From contig NC_079496.1 of assembly GCF_030052815.1 (NCBI RefSeq), positions 40,201,593-40,265,592 on the forward strand: a stretch of DNA of 64,000 bases, written 5' to 3'. Every line of letters begins with the position of its first letter. Position 1 is the first letter of the stretch. A program made the translations under genes and the position numbers. This DNA is from Hevea brasiliensis. Lineage: Eukaryota > Streptophyta > Magnoliopsida > Malpighiales > Euphorbiaceae. Shown here piece by piece: positions 1 through 11,511 of the stretch. Below the pieces are notes generated by a model. The model saw only the letters and a list, made by a program, of their open reading frames with translations. It was not told where the DNA came from and made no database searches.

Positions 1-35
1 ATGGGTTTCCCACTTTTCTCTTTTTCATTCTGCTC

Positions 36-242
36 TTAAGGGGGTTGGGTTTGTACTTGGGCCTGGGCTGACAGATTATCAGCCATTTGCTGAAAAAACA
101 TGGCCATCTGCTGGGCCGTTTGTGCAGTAATTTGTATAGGAGGGACTGGTACAGTTGGACCTCCAACGCTCTGTGAAACTGGGGCTTCTCTTTGTACGTT
201 AGCTATATCAGATTGCTCTACCATTTTATTGCTCTTGTCCAT
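36..242 (-). pseudogene. gag: gag N-terminus of element A-1 (prematurely stopped)
   Basis: A 68-codon frame starts at the ATG ending at 242 and stops at 36-38. The start was chosen because it lies about 170 bp past the primer site, the same arrangement as gag in B-2, A-2 and D. The region contains an A-Q-Q-M then F-F-Q-Q-M-A motif that matches the A-Q-Q-M-A/F-Q-Q-M-A segment of those gag N-termini. The N-terminal sequence differs from theirs, so the copy is diverged. Gag would form the capsid-like particle in the cytoplasm. Gag continues well beyond this point in the related elements, so the stop is taken as a degeneration mutation. Confidence 0.7.
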
Positions 243-413
243 ATCTATTCACAGGATTTTTTTTTCCTGTACACCCAACACAAGGAGATTTCTCCCCGTT
301 AGTTCATATTTATGATGTAAATGCACTGTATGTAATAAATAAGGACATTGAGCAGTTGTACTTAACAAAGAAAAGACACAAATTCATAGGTTAAAACATA
401 CCTCAAAAATTTT

Positions 414-425
414 GCTCTGATACCA
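414..425 (-). other. Primer-binding site of A-1 (initiator tRNA-Met type)
   Basis: On the minus strand this reads TGGTATCAGAGC, complementary to the 3' end of plant initiator tRNA-Met. It lies 8 bases inside the LTR end at 434. It fixes the element orientation and the LTR boundary. Confidence 0.9.
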
Positions 426-433
426 CTAAAACA

Positions 434-3400
434 TGTCACACCTTACCCCTCTGTAAGGTATAACATGATCCCGTAGAATACCTAATGAACTACCGAAATT
501 CACCTACCGATAACTCATTAAGTACCCTATAAGGGATTTTAAAACAATTTTCTTATTTTTGACCAGTGGTGAGCATTTTCTAATAAGTACTTAAAACATT
601 TAGTTAAATTAAATCTAGTTGGAAATTTTAGCCCATTTTTTTTTCGCAAATTTTATAAAAATTTTGACAGAGTTCCCTCTGTATTTTGAGAAAACAGTTC
701 TTCAAATACCTGTAAAAAGCACTTCTAAAAATTTTTCTCAACAACTGCTTCAATTTCATACTTAATCTCAATCAATTTCTCAAATTCACAAGTTCAATAA
801 TTCTCAAAATACTATCAATCAATATCATTCATATTTCATTAGAAACAAAACAATTTAGATACATCATTACAAAATTTACATTAAGAGAATTTCAAACTAC
901 AATAAATATTACAACTTTATACAAACTTTGTACAAGCTGCTCAAGACCGATTTTACATGTCCCTACAATTACATGCAATACATACATCAAAATGAATATT
1001 TACAGTCAGGGTATAAATTATACCCGATAACTTCGAGCAGGTAGCTCCCCTGTTCTCAGCAGCTCAATCTGCTGTTCCTCTAGTCTCTATATCTGCGACA
1101 GCATAACAAGCTATCGCTGAGTGGTGAACTCAGTGGTGCACAAACTAATAATTTAAAACTTAATACAATTTATGCTTGACAATTCATAACAATTAGAATT
1201 TTAAAATTTCTAAATTCTTCAAAATCCATGACCTTCAGAAATCAACATTTTCATTCATGCAAATTATTTATTCGATTAACATTTTGATCAAATAGTAACC
1301 ATTTATTTACATTTCTTTTAAACTCCGAGACAATGCAAAAATTTTTGAATCATTAACAAATTATTTATTTCAATCACAATTTATCAAATTATGCATAATT
1401 TAAATGGCGTTGTTAACAATACACACAGTTGAACCCATGACCCAAAATTCGAATAGATGCCGTTTTGTACACCACGACATTTCACATATTCCCAATAACC
1501 GAGGCTAAAAGGGAGAAACAAAGACTAGCTAGTATATATGAGTACTCATTCACATCATTCCCTAACTGGCAAGCCAGAGAGGAAGAAACTCGCCCCATCA
1601 AGTGGAGGAGTTATCTCACTAGACAAGCTAATGAGAATTCACAACATATTTTGTCATGTCAACTGTGGTTTCAAATCATATTCAAAATAATTTCTATTCA
1701 CAAAGTATTTACAAATCAACATATTTAATCATCATAAATTCATGCTCAAGGTTGGCAACACATCAAACTTAAAATTTACAATCCTCAAAACAATGCAATA
1801 AATCCTTAAATGCATAAGAAAATTTATATTCAAATTATACAATTTCATTCAATAAGTTAAAATTCTCAACACAACAAAATCATAAATCATACAATAAATT
1901 TATTTCAAATCAATTTGGAATTGAAAAGTAACAAAAGTGTTAGTTGTGCACAAACCTCAAACGAGTCGCCTGTTGGCCTTGACTCGACTCCTCGGGTTCT
2001 GTCCCGGTATTCTTTTCCACTGAAACACACAATTTCGCAGTGTTTCAATACCATAACTTAGCATAAATCCAATAATAAATTTAACTTTACTTTTACCTAG
2101 CTCTAACGTGCTAAATTCGATGTTCTTGAAATTTTGTGTTTCGGGTTACTATTCACTACACTATTGAAGTCAAATTGTTGACTTTTTAAGGCTTAATAGG
2201 TATGGGAGCTCCAACTTCACCCACATACCATATTTTGGTCATTAACTTTGTTGGTTTTGGTCATTTTCTCAAAGCTTAGGTCTTTTAGGCAAAATTGCCA
2301 ATTTTCAGTTTTGGAGTCCTAAGTTGCACTATTTCATTGGTCCTTTTACTGTTAGAATTCGGCAAACCTTCCTTCATAGAAAATGTTCCTTATTGTCTTA
2401 AGTGTATTCTCATTTTTGGATCACCCCAATTGGAGTTTTGTAGCTCAAGTTATGGCCAAAATACAGTTACTATTCACGTGCACTGTTCATACAGCTATTT
2501 TGGTTCTGGTAGATTTTTTATCCAACTTCGTTCAGTAATTTGATCAAGTTAAGTCCATAATTTGGTCTAATTTCCTTCATAAGAAATGTTCTACTATGTC
2601 TTAGATTTCCATCGGTTCAAAAATCGCCTAAATCGGAGTTTTCTAGAGAGAGTTATAGCCATTGGAACTTTACTATTCAAATGGAAATCTGCAGTTTTGC
2701 AGGTTAAGTAACTCAATTTTGCTCAATAATTTGATTAGGTTAATGGCATAATTTGGGTTGGTATTCTTCATGAAAGTTTTAGATCTATATCTTATCTAAT
2801 TACTGGTAAAATTTCAGGTAATTTTGACCTGCCTAACTCGAGTTATGATCAAATGAACAGTTATTGTTCATTTGGTCAGTTTGTGTAGTGGCAGACTGCT
2901 CTTACTCAACTTTGTTCAATTTGTTCACTAGGTTTTGGTCAGTTTTTGGGCATGGTTCCTTAATGAAAATTGTGTCATTTTATGTCTATTTTCATCCCCA
3001 ATTGGTGGCATATCAATTGTACTTGTAAAATTTCCATTTTGGTCCTTCAAAGTTGGCTTGGTCATCCTACCAACAGCATGACCATTTACCCTACGAATTT
3101 GACTTCACTTCTAATAATTCAAACACAACTCATTTGGTCACAATTGACCATTTTTCACTTCACAATAGGTCAAACATGCCATTTACTCATTTCTTACATT
3201 TTTGGTTCACAAACCCTAAGTCCCAAAACCCTAACTTACTAAATTATTGTATTTAACTACATTTAATGGTTTTAATCCTAATCAATCAACTAAATAAAGC
3301 TTCTAAACTCATTTAACTCCATCAAACCATACAAAATCATATTCCCCTTCAACAGGCCGAAATTCAGTTTAGTCCTTCAACAATTGATTTCTCTTCATTT

Positions 3401-4379
3401 CCTTAGTTTCTAAGTTCATTTAAGTCACTAAACATGCAATTAAAACAGAAAATTAAGAGTTAGAATACCAACCTTTGTGTAGCAATTTCTAACTCCCCTT
3501 TTCACCAATTTTCTTTCTTTTTCTTGCTCCTCTATACTCTTCAAGATGCAAGGATGAGGTTTAGTGGAGAATTTTAGGGGAACTTATGGTTAATTTAGGG
3601 TGTATAAAGCTTGAGCTAAGAGCTCTAATGGAGGTTTGAGAGTGAGCTTTGGGAGAGCGAAAGAGAGAGTCACGTTTTTTTTTATGAAAAAGATGACTTT
3701 TAATTATTTTTTTCTTTTCTTTTATTTTATAAACATGGCTTATGGAAGACCACAAAATGTAATTTAATAAATAATTTAATTAATTCTTTTATGACATCAT
3801 GCATGAGGTCATGCATGATGTCATCACCCATTTACTTTTCTCATTTTTCTCTTTTTTTTTCATATTTTTCTATTAGTTCTGCAATTTAATTCTCGATTCT
3901 TAAATTTTCTTTTCCCCGATTTTATTTGACAGTTAGGTCAGGAGTCAGCTCTCGGGGTCAATTGACCAAATTGCCCCTCGCCGGTTCTTCCCGGTTTGCA
4001 AATAATCTAATATTTCTTCCGGCTCCCTGACCTAATTATTTGACTGGCTTAACAGTTATTTTTCGTGATTTTCTCTTTTCCACTGTGTTCATGAGGGTCC
4101 TAAGGACCGCAGCGTCACTTTTTACGGTTCAAAATTTGAGTTTAAAGTGACTTCGCAGTCGTTCCCGAGACGGTCACCCATCGTTGTGACTCTCGGCTCG
4201 TTTAACTTCTTATGTTCTGTTTTTCTTATTTATACTTAACTAATTGGCAATTACTAATTATTTGTGTTTATGGCTTATTTAGTTGTCTTAAGTATGGTTC
4301 TAATCCCCTTAATTTTCTGGACCGACACCGGTCACCGGAATAGTGAAATATACCAGGCTATGCAAATGGGGGTGTTACA
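434..4379 (-). repeat. 5' LTR of A-1, 3.9 kb
   Basis: The LTR runs from TGTAACACCCC (ending at 4379) to GGTGTGACA (at 434) on the minus strand, about 3946 bp. It holds no gene. Short open frames in it (for example 2295-2543 and 2970-3242) are not conserved as protein. Visible content on the minus strand: a GAGCCGAGAG...GCGATGGGTGACC block near 4140-4200; modules marked by a CTTCAT-like word near 2372, 2575, 2766 and 2958; and a tandem double stem-loop near 1092-1136. A GA-rich and T-rich low-complexity stretch lies near 3650-3730. Confidence 0.85.
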
Positions 4380-4672
4380 GACAACATCTGGTGTCCTGAA
4401 GACGAATCTCAAAGGCGCAGACACGCTGCAGTGCATCAAGAGGTTAGTGTAATCGTTCTTGATTTAATCTAGGGTTCTAAAATTAATCAGATTAATTTTA
4501 AAATCTTAAATGGAAAATACAGATCCAAAAACATATTAAAAGAGTTTTAATATGTTGTTTATCATTGAAATCAAATAGATAAAAATAAATCTTGCATGAT
4601 GCATGTGACCCTAGGTGAAAATTTTTGAATTCAATGGTATAAACTTGTGTTTTTCACGCTTCCGTTCCTTCA
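4380..4672 (+). repeat. Copia 5' LTR, 3' remnant
   Basis: About 293 bp ends in ...TTCCTTCA two bases before the primer site, so this is the terminal part of the 5' LTR. The beginning (TGTTAGTAGTATGCC, seen in the 3' LTR at 14426) is missing because A-1 occupies 1-4379. It does not overlap visibly with the 119 bp of 3' LTR that remain, so LTR divergence cannot be measured here. Confidence 0.75.
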
Positions 4673-4674
4673 AT

Positions 4675-4687
4675 TGGTATCAGAGCC
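4675..4687 (+). other. Primer-binding site of the copia element
   Basis: TGGTATCAGAGCC is complementary to the 3' end of initiator tRNA-Met and lies two bases after the LTR end. It is the usual copia priming site for minus-strand DNA synthesis. Confidence 0.9.
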
Positions 4688-6418
4688 ACTATATTTGCCA
4701 TTTAGATTGTTGATTATATGATTTAATTGTGTGATTTGATCATAAGATGATTGATCCATTGCTGGTTGCAATGGATGTGTGGCGGCACACATGGTGAAGC
4801 CACCATTGATGGCGGCAACAATGGTTCTTCAAGGTGGCGCAAGGTTTGCTTTTTAATTTACAATTGTTGTATGATCTAAAAGCTCATCCTATGTCTAATT
4901 AAATTGTTTAATTAGAATTTTAATCACACAATTAAATTATGATTCAAATCAGATTTTTAAAAATTGTTTGAATGTGATTCAAATCTGAATTTTAAAAGTT
5001 GTTTGAATGTGATTCAAATCTGAATTTTTAAAGTTGTTTGAATCATATTTAAATCTGATTTTTTAAAATTGATTGAATAAAATTCAGATCTGATTTTTTA
5101 AAAAATGTTTGAATGTGATTCAAATCTGAATTTTTAAAGTTGTTTGAATGTGATTCAAATCTGAATTTTTAAATTTGTTTGAATGAGATTCAAATCTGAA
5201 TTTTTAAATTTATTTGAATCATATTCAAATATGGATTTTTAAGTTGAATATGAGATATTCAATTTAATTTAAGTATGTATGTTTTATTTAATTGTTAAAT
5301 AGTGATATGCATGATGGATGATCAGGGACTATAAAAGACCAATGTGATTGGATTTATTTCTTTTATGTTTCTTTGGGATTGTAAATTAATTTATTTATTT
5401 TAATTTATTTTGGGCATGTATTATTAAGTTTGTAATAATTTTTGGGTTTTAATTTCATTTATTGAAGTTCTTGTAAATTCGCCTTGGTATGCTAAGGATT
5501 ACTATGTAATATTGGATTGCAAGAAGTTCAAGGAGGTCAAGAGCATTGGTGGGACCAGTGGGAGGAATTCAAGATCAAATGTTGATTATGTACTCCTTCA
5601 GCAACTCTTATAAAATGAATGAATGAATGAAATGCACCTAGGAATACCCTGATTCAATTCTTGGTGGCTCAGAATTGAATCCCTTAGAAAGTCCATGATC
5701 ATACCATATTTATTGCCTATCCATGAATGCATGAGATGTATGGGAATGTATGCTATTATATGATATATGCATGCTAATTGGATAATGTGCAAAGTGAGAC
5801 CTTAATAGTAATTAGAATGACCATAAAATCTTCCAAACAAATGATTAAGTTGGAAATGCTATAATTAAAGTAATTATAACATAGGCCCTCCATTGGGGCA
5901 ATTATTTTAAGAAATTTTAAATAGTTGCATAAGATGCAATTAATTTAAGAGATTTTCTTAAGAATAATTGTTAAGCATGAGATGTTGTAAATATGTAAAT
6001 GGTTTAGTGGCCAATATTGGATGTACCTGAGGACATTAAAATTATTTGCATAATTACTGGCTCAATGGGATCAACTTAACTAATGCAAGATAAGTCAATA
6101 ATGGATGTACCTAAGATTTTGAGCATTAGGGGCTAGGTAAAGGATTGAATCTCACATGAGATGTGATGGGCAAGGAGTTGCTCACTTATAGTTTATTATA
6201 ATTCCAATAATGGATGTACCTGAGGATGATCAATAGAATTATAAGAATTCAATCACCCACTAGAAATCCATCCAATTAGGATTTCCGTTTTCTACTTTGG
6301 AAGTGTAGGATTCGCTAAGTTAGTGGGAGGACCAATTTGATTAAAAGACCATAATCATTTTGGTTAATACATTTACTAATTAATCTGGTTATTTTCTGCA
6401 GTTAATTTTCTGATAAAA
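4688..6418 (+). other. Copia untranslated leader
   Basis: This 1.7-kb stretch between primer site and gag has no credible coding frame. It contains a run of 35-bp tandem repeats (4941-5255). It also contains three to four copies of a short phrase near TGGATGTACCTRAGGA (around 6020, 6102 and 6212), spaced roughly 80-110 bp apart. A leader of this length is long for a copia element. Confidence 0.75.
4941..5255 (+). repeat. 35-bp tandem repeats in the copia leader
   Basis: The unit GATTCAAATCTGAATTTTTA followed by AAGTTGTTTGAATGT recurs about eight to nine times. Unit starts are near 4941, 4976, 5011, 5045, 5081, 5117, 5152, 5187 and 5221. Units vary by point changes, and the middle copies (5045-5115) are the most degenerate. 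Confidence 0.85.
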
Positions 6419-7510
6419 ATGAGCACAAAACAACCACCACCATCCAATATCCTTGCAAGCATACTTGATCACAATAGGTTGACAGGACCTAATCTGTCTG
6501 ATTGGCTAAGAAATTTGAAACTTATCCTGAACCTTGAACATATAGGATATGTTCTAGATTCAAATGTTCCTGATCCCTTACCTCCAGAGGCCACACAAGA
6601 GGAACATGAAACTTTGGACAAGTTGAAGGAGCATGATATGAGAGCTAAGTGTTACATGCTTGCTTCCATGAGTAATGAGTTACAGAAGCAGCATGAGAAC
6701 ATGCAGAGTGCGAGCGAGATCCTCCTTCACCTACAAGAGTTGTATGGTGAGCATAGCAGGAATGCTAGGTATGAGATATCTAGACAGCTATTCCGTATGA
6801 GGATGTCTGAGGGACAGAATGTTAGGGATCATGTCCACAAGATGATTTGGCTGATTGAGCAGTTGGAACATCTTGACTTCAACATGGATTTCCAACTACA
6901 GACGAATTTGATCCTTCAGTCCCTTCCTAAGTCTTTTGGGAATTTTGTGACAAATTTCCATATGACTAAACAAGAATGCACCTTAGCTGGTTTACTCAAC
7001 ATGCTGGTTATTGCCCAAAAGAATATGCCAGGCAATAAAGGAAAAGAGGTAGCTTTGGTTGCATCTTCTTCAACTGGAAAGTCCAACAAGAAGAAAGGCA
7101 ATAAGAAAAAGAAACCTCAGATTCCTGGTCCTTCCAAGAAAATAGCTAAACAGAAAAGGAAGACTAAAGCTGATGGAGGCAAAGGAAAGTGTTTCCACTG
7201 CCAAAAGGATGGGCACTGGAAAAGGAACTGCCCAGAGTATCTTGCTTCTTTGAAGGACAAGAAGGATACACCTTCGGAAGGTATGTCCATATCTTGTTAT
7301 TTAGATTCTGATGATACTCATAGTTCATCTACAGCTTGGGTTTTAGATACTGGTGTTAGTTCTCACATTTTTAATGATATGCAGGAACTAGCAAACAGTA
7401 GCAGCTTGCGTTCTCAAGATATTAGAGTCCAAATTAGCAATGGCTCAACTGTTGAAGCTTTAGCCATAGGATCTAAATCTTTTTACATGTTTGGACATGT
7501 TTTGTGTTTG
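6419..7510 (+). pseudogene. gag-pol: Copia gag and protease start (5' part of split gag-pol)
   Basis: The open frame starts at ATG 6419, the first ATG after the leader, and is intact up to the solo-LTR insertion at 7511. Residues 1 to about 200 form the copia-type gag domain (UBN2-like). A lysine-rich stretch (about 225-250) leads to a CCHC zinc knuckle C-X2-C-X4-H-X4-C at residues 258-271. This binds genomic RNA in the related family. The protease motif D-T-G follows at about residues 310-312 and would cut the polyprotein. The frame as read continues 22 codons into the inserted LTR, to a stop at 7574-7576; that tail is not original. Reading resumes in the same element at 11507. Confidence 0.93.
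7506..7510 (+). repeat. Target-site duplication GTTTG (left)
   Basis: GTTTG immediately precedes the solo LTR and is repeated exactly at 11507-11511. Five-base duplications are normal for LTR retrotransposon integration. Confidence 0.92.
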
Positions 7511-10500
7511 TGTAACACCCCTATGTTCGGTAGTGCGTTCTATTGTTCCAGTGACCAGTGTTGTCCGGACAGCTAGGATGCCTAGAATTACACTTCAATA
7601 TGAGTGAGGAGACATAAAATAATGAAATACAAGAAAAGAGAATATATGAAAAAAAAGGAAAAATAATAGCAAAGAAATGTAACCAAGTTAAGCGAGCCGA
7701 GAACCTTAGCGATGGGTGACCGTACCGGAAAGTCAAGGCGTGGACCGTTGACTAGCCCTAGACCGCGGGGAACCCTAGAAAATATTTTTAGGACTCAAAT
7801 AAATATTTATTGAAGTATAAATATCATTAGAAATATCAAAGAAAAATTAAATAATTAGTACAAGGAAAAGTGAGAAATCAAAAAACGGACAAAATCTAGT
7901 GTTATCGAAAAATCGGGAATGCAACCCGAACAGGGGCATTGTGGTCATTTGACATCTCGAGTTGTCTTTTGACCTAAATGTCCATTAAAAATACATGATA
8001 TTACACTTGGAAAATATAAGGAAAAATGAAATTAGTGGTACCTAATGTAAATAGTAAAAATGGAGAGTTAAATGTGGGAAAATGAAAGTTAAGATTAAAA
8101 TAATAGTTAATTTTGACATAGTGCTCCACTAAGTCATTTAAGTGGACCACTAACTCACCCTTTGGACAGCAGATTGAACTTCATCTTCAAGCTCCCAAAT
8201 TCAGCCAAAAATGGTGAAAAGAAGATCCACCATTGTTGTCCACTTGAAAGCTTCAAGCAAGCTTGATTTAAGCTTCGTTCTTGGCACCTTTCTTCACTAA
8301 AAGTTGTCCATACACCTTGGGCAATAGATTGGCAGCAAGAAGACCAAGTTTTGGAGAGGTTCTGAAGAATTTCCAAAGTGGTAAGTTTGTATTTTTGGGT
8401 TATTGCTTCATTAAAGTTTGTAAGGATGTTATGGGTGTTTGATTTATGGAGAAATTTTTAAGGTTTGATGTTGAATGGGGATGTGTACTTTTAGCAGCCG
8501 TGGAAACACCTTGAAGGCAGTTTATTTATGCTTGTAAATAGTGAATTAAATGATTGATTAAATGTATATTGTGTAGGAAATTGTTTGGGTGATGTATACT
8601 TAGTATATGTAAATGTGAAATGAAATTTAAAGCTTGGAAATTAATGGAATGAAAATGTACCATTGTGGCAGTTTGTTAACTCTTGAGGAATGCTGGAATT
8701 CATGCTTGGTTTATGAAATAATGGTGTTGAATTGTGATAGTGGTTATGGCAGTTTTAGTGCATGTATGATGGTGTGAAGTTGGACATGTAAATGAGCATG
8801 AATTGCTGATTGAATTGTTGTAAATTGAGTTGGACAAATTCTGCACTTATTGGTGCACATTGAATGTAATTGTAAGCTGCCAAAATGACCTATAATATGT
8901 TGTGAATTATGTTTAGGTTATGGTACAATCAGAATTGGCTTGAATGTTGAGTTTGGTAAGTGTTAAAAGTGATCCTTGATGTGTATGAAAGAAATGCAAT
9001 AAGGCAGTTTGTGTTTTAGGCCTAGAACTTTAAGTGTTTGGCTCCAATTGGTATGAGACCAATTGGAGGTGAAACTAGGCACAAAATGTGCCAACTTTCA
9101 TGAAGGAAGCTTGCCAAAATTCTGCTTGCAAGGTAGCTTGAAAAATGACCAAATCCGGATTAAGTGCAAATAAGGCCTGAAAATTGACCATTTGGGCAGC
9201 AGTTAGTGTTTTAGCCATAAATCACTCAAAACAGGTCCAATTGACCTGAATTTTTAACCATGAATAGTTAAGACCCATATCTACAAGTCTTATGAAGACA
9301 CCAAAGCCCAGAAATGACCATAAGAAAGTCAAACAGCTTGCACAAGTTCGGGTCCAAAAACTGGCTGAACCTAAAATGACCTAAAATGACCTAAAGTGAC
9401 CAATTTTGATGCATTTTGATCAGCAACAGTAAAATGACCATAACTTGGTCTAGTAAACTCAGAATAACCTGAAATTTTGCCCGGCGTGCAATAAGACATA
9501 GATCTACAAGTTTGTAGTTTTGACCAAAACTCGAAAACCGAGGGAACTAGGTCGTCCGGCTAGGTCAAACTAGTATCCCGGAATCCAGCAAATTGCAAGA
9601 AATTGCAAGATACATGGAAATGAACTTGGTAGTATGTACCAACCCTAAAAGACTATCAAATGTGACATATTGGTAACCTTAAAACCTATTTCACCTAGAA
9701 TGCATCGAGGGTCGACATATTAGGTTGACTAAGCAAATAATAGAATTCAGTAAATTAATTATCAAGCATTATCGTTAGAGACAGTTTAATTAAGTACTAA
9801 AACACTTCAAATTGTGTTTCTCAGTTAGCAAAGACTCAGGGAAAGGGAAGGAAACACTGAGTCAAGGCCAGGAGACAGTTATCAGAGGTTTGTGCACAAC
9901 AGTTATTTCTTTTGAATTTTTCAATTGAAATAAATTATGACTATTTGTATATTATTGTTTTCAATTATGGAAATGTGTTTGAATGGATACTTATTGCTTG
10001 AAAAGCATTGTAAATGGTTTGAAACTGTGGAAAAATTGATTTAGTGTGATTTGTGAAAATTTGAAGTTAATTATGAATTGTGTTGCCATTTTGTGAATGA
10101 AAATTTATGACTTTAGAAATTTATTGGATTCTCATGAATCATTTGAATAAAATGTTTGGAATTGATTTTGTGTTCACACTTAGAATGACAGTATCATATC
10201 ATTCCTTCTCCATTTATGGGGTTGTGATCGTTTATTTTCCTTCTCCATTTATGGAGTCATGATCGTTTATTTTTCTCCCTCTCTGGTTTACCAGTTGAGG
10301 TGATCGGATGAGTACTCATTATATAGCTAGCTCCCTTCCTCATTGATTTCGATTAGTGGGGTTGTGATTGCTTTGTCATGGTGTACAACACGACATTGAT
10401 CGAAAATTTTTTGTCATGGCTTAAGTTGTGTATGAATTGGCAACACTGTATTCTTAAATTATTCGACTAAATTGTGTTATTATGAGATTTGATAATTTGT

Positions 10501-10800
10501 GAAATGGAGTTTAAATTCTTATTGAAATTCACTGTCTTTTGAATTTAACCATGTTTTGACTATTGAGATTTATTGTGATATTGTGAAATGCAGTTTAAAT
10601 TCTTATTGACATTCCCTGTCTTTTGAATTTAACCATGTTTTGACTATTGAGATTTATTGTGATATTGTGAAATGGAGTTTAAATTCTTATTGACATTCAC
10701 TGTCTTTCGAATTTAACTATGTTTTGATTATTGAGATTTAATGTGATATTGTGTTAAATTCCTCATGACATTCATTGTCTCGACTTTAACTATGGTTTTA
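10501..10800 (+). repeat. 84-bp tandem repeat in solo LTR B-1
   Basis: Units begin at GAAATGGAGTTTAAATTC or a close variant at 10501, 10585 and 10669, exactly 84 bp apart. A fourth, degenerate unit follows near 10753. The other family B LTRs (from about 16512 and 22120) carry one good and one degenerate unit, so the array expanded in this copy. Confidence 0.9.
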
Positions 10801-10867
10801 TGTATCCATCATTTATATGATTTATGAATTGTGATTTAAAGTTGTATTTGGTTAATGTTGTGCACCA

Positions 10868-10907
10868 CTGACACATTGTCTCAGCGATAGCTTTCCATTA
10901 CTGTCGC
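10868..10907 (+). other. Tandem double stem-loop in LTR B-1
   Basis: CTGACAC and GTCTCAG (10868-10884) pair with one mismatch. GCGATAG (10884-10890) and CTGTCGC (10901-10907) pair with one G-U. The same two-stem arrangement follows a GTGCACCAC or GGCACCAC word in every gypsy-type LTR family in this window. Its function is unknown. Confidence 0.6.
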
Positions 10908-11506
10908 AGGTAGACAGATGGATAGGGCAGCAGACTAGGCTGCTAGTGCATTCAGCGAGAGATCATCAGGTATATTGAGTATACCACATTTTGCATTTTG
11001 TACTGTAATGTATATTCACTGTATGTATATAGTGTTCTTGGTTTTGAGCAGTTGTAAATTAAACTTGTACATTGAAGTTGTAAAATAAATTATGAGTATT
11101 TTGACTTGTAAAAATTGTATTATCTTTCTTTTATCTCAGTCTTTGAAAAATTATTGTGGATTTGAGTTGAAAAGAAATTGTGTTGTTTAACTGTTGAAGT
11201 GGAGATTGAGAATAATATTGAAGTGCTTTTACAGGTTTTCTGAAGAACTGTTTTATCCAAAATACAGATGGCACTCTGTCAAAATTTTTACAGAAATTAC
11301 TAGTACTCTAAATGTGTTAACTGTTTCAAGTCAGTTCACAAAAAGTTTTTAACAGCTGTAAATAGTGCTCACCACATTAAAAGAAGTAAGAAAAGTTTTT
11401 AAAATCCCTTGTAGTGTATTTAATGGGTTATCAGTAGACAGAGGTGGTAATTCATTAGGTATACTACGGGATTATGTTATGCCTTACAGAGGGGTAGGGT
11501 GTGACA

Positions 11507-11511
11507 GTTTG
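11507..11511 (+). repeat. Target-site duplication GTTTG (right)
   Basis: This is the second copy of the 5-bp duplication flanking solo LTR B-1. The copia reading frame resumes through it. Confidence 0.92.

Larger units (their letters stand above)
1..4379 (-). mobile_element. Ty3-gypsy element A-1, 5' end only (family A, partial)
   Basis: This is the 5' part of a minus-strand gypsy retrotransposon that runs off the left edge of the window. Reading leftward it has a complete 5' LTR (434-4379), a primer-binding site (414-425), a short leader and the start of gag (242-36). The LTR resembles both LTRs of element A-2 (24826-36725) at its start and at its end, so it belongs to the same family. It abuts a copia 5' LTR remnant at 4380, so it most likely inserted into that LTR. 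The second half of the element and the target-site duplication lie outside the window. Confidence 0.85.
7511..11506 (+). mobile_element. Solo LTR of family B (B-1) inside copia pol
   Basis: The 3996-bp sequence runs from TGTAACACCCC to GGGTGTGACA and is flanked by GTTTG on both sides. No primer site, polypurine tract or internal region lies next to it. It is therefore a solo LTR left by recombination between the two LTRs of a full element, and the most complete family B LTR in the window. It contains a GAGCC...GCGATGGGTGACC block (7694-7721), modules repeating about every 190-200 bp (near 9000-9550), an AGGTTTGTGCACAAC block (9887-9901), an 84-bp tandem repeat (10501-10800) and a double stem-loop (10868-10907). 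No gene is seen in it. Confidence 0.95.

Noticed and set aside
414..425. tRNA-like matches at the primer sites
   Set aside because: Only 12-18 nt match a tRNA 3' end. No cloverleaf can be formed, so they are primer-binding sites and not tRNA genes.
1465..1728. 87-codon frame in the A-1 LTR
   Set aside because: It is antisense to the LTR, with no counterpart frame of this length at the equivalent place in A-2.
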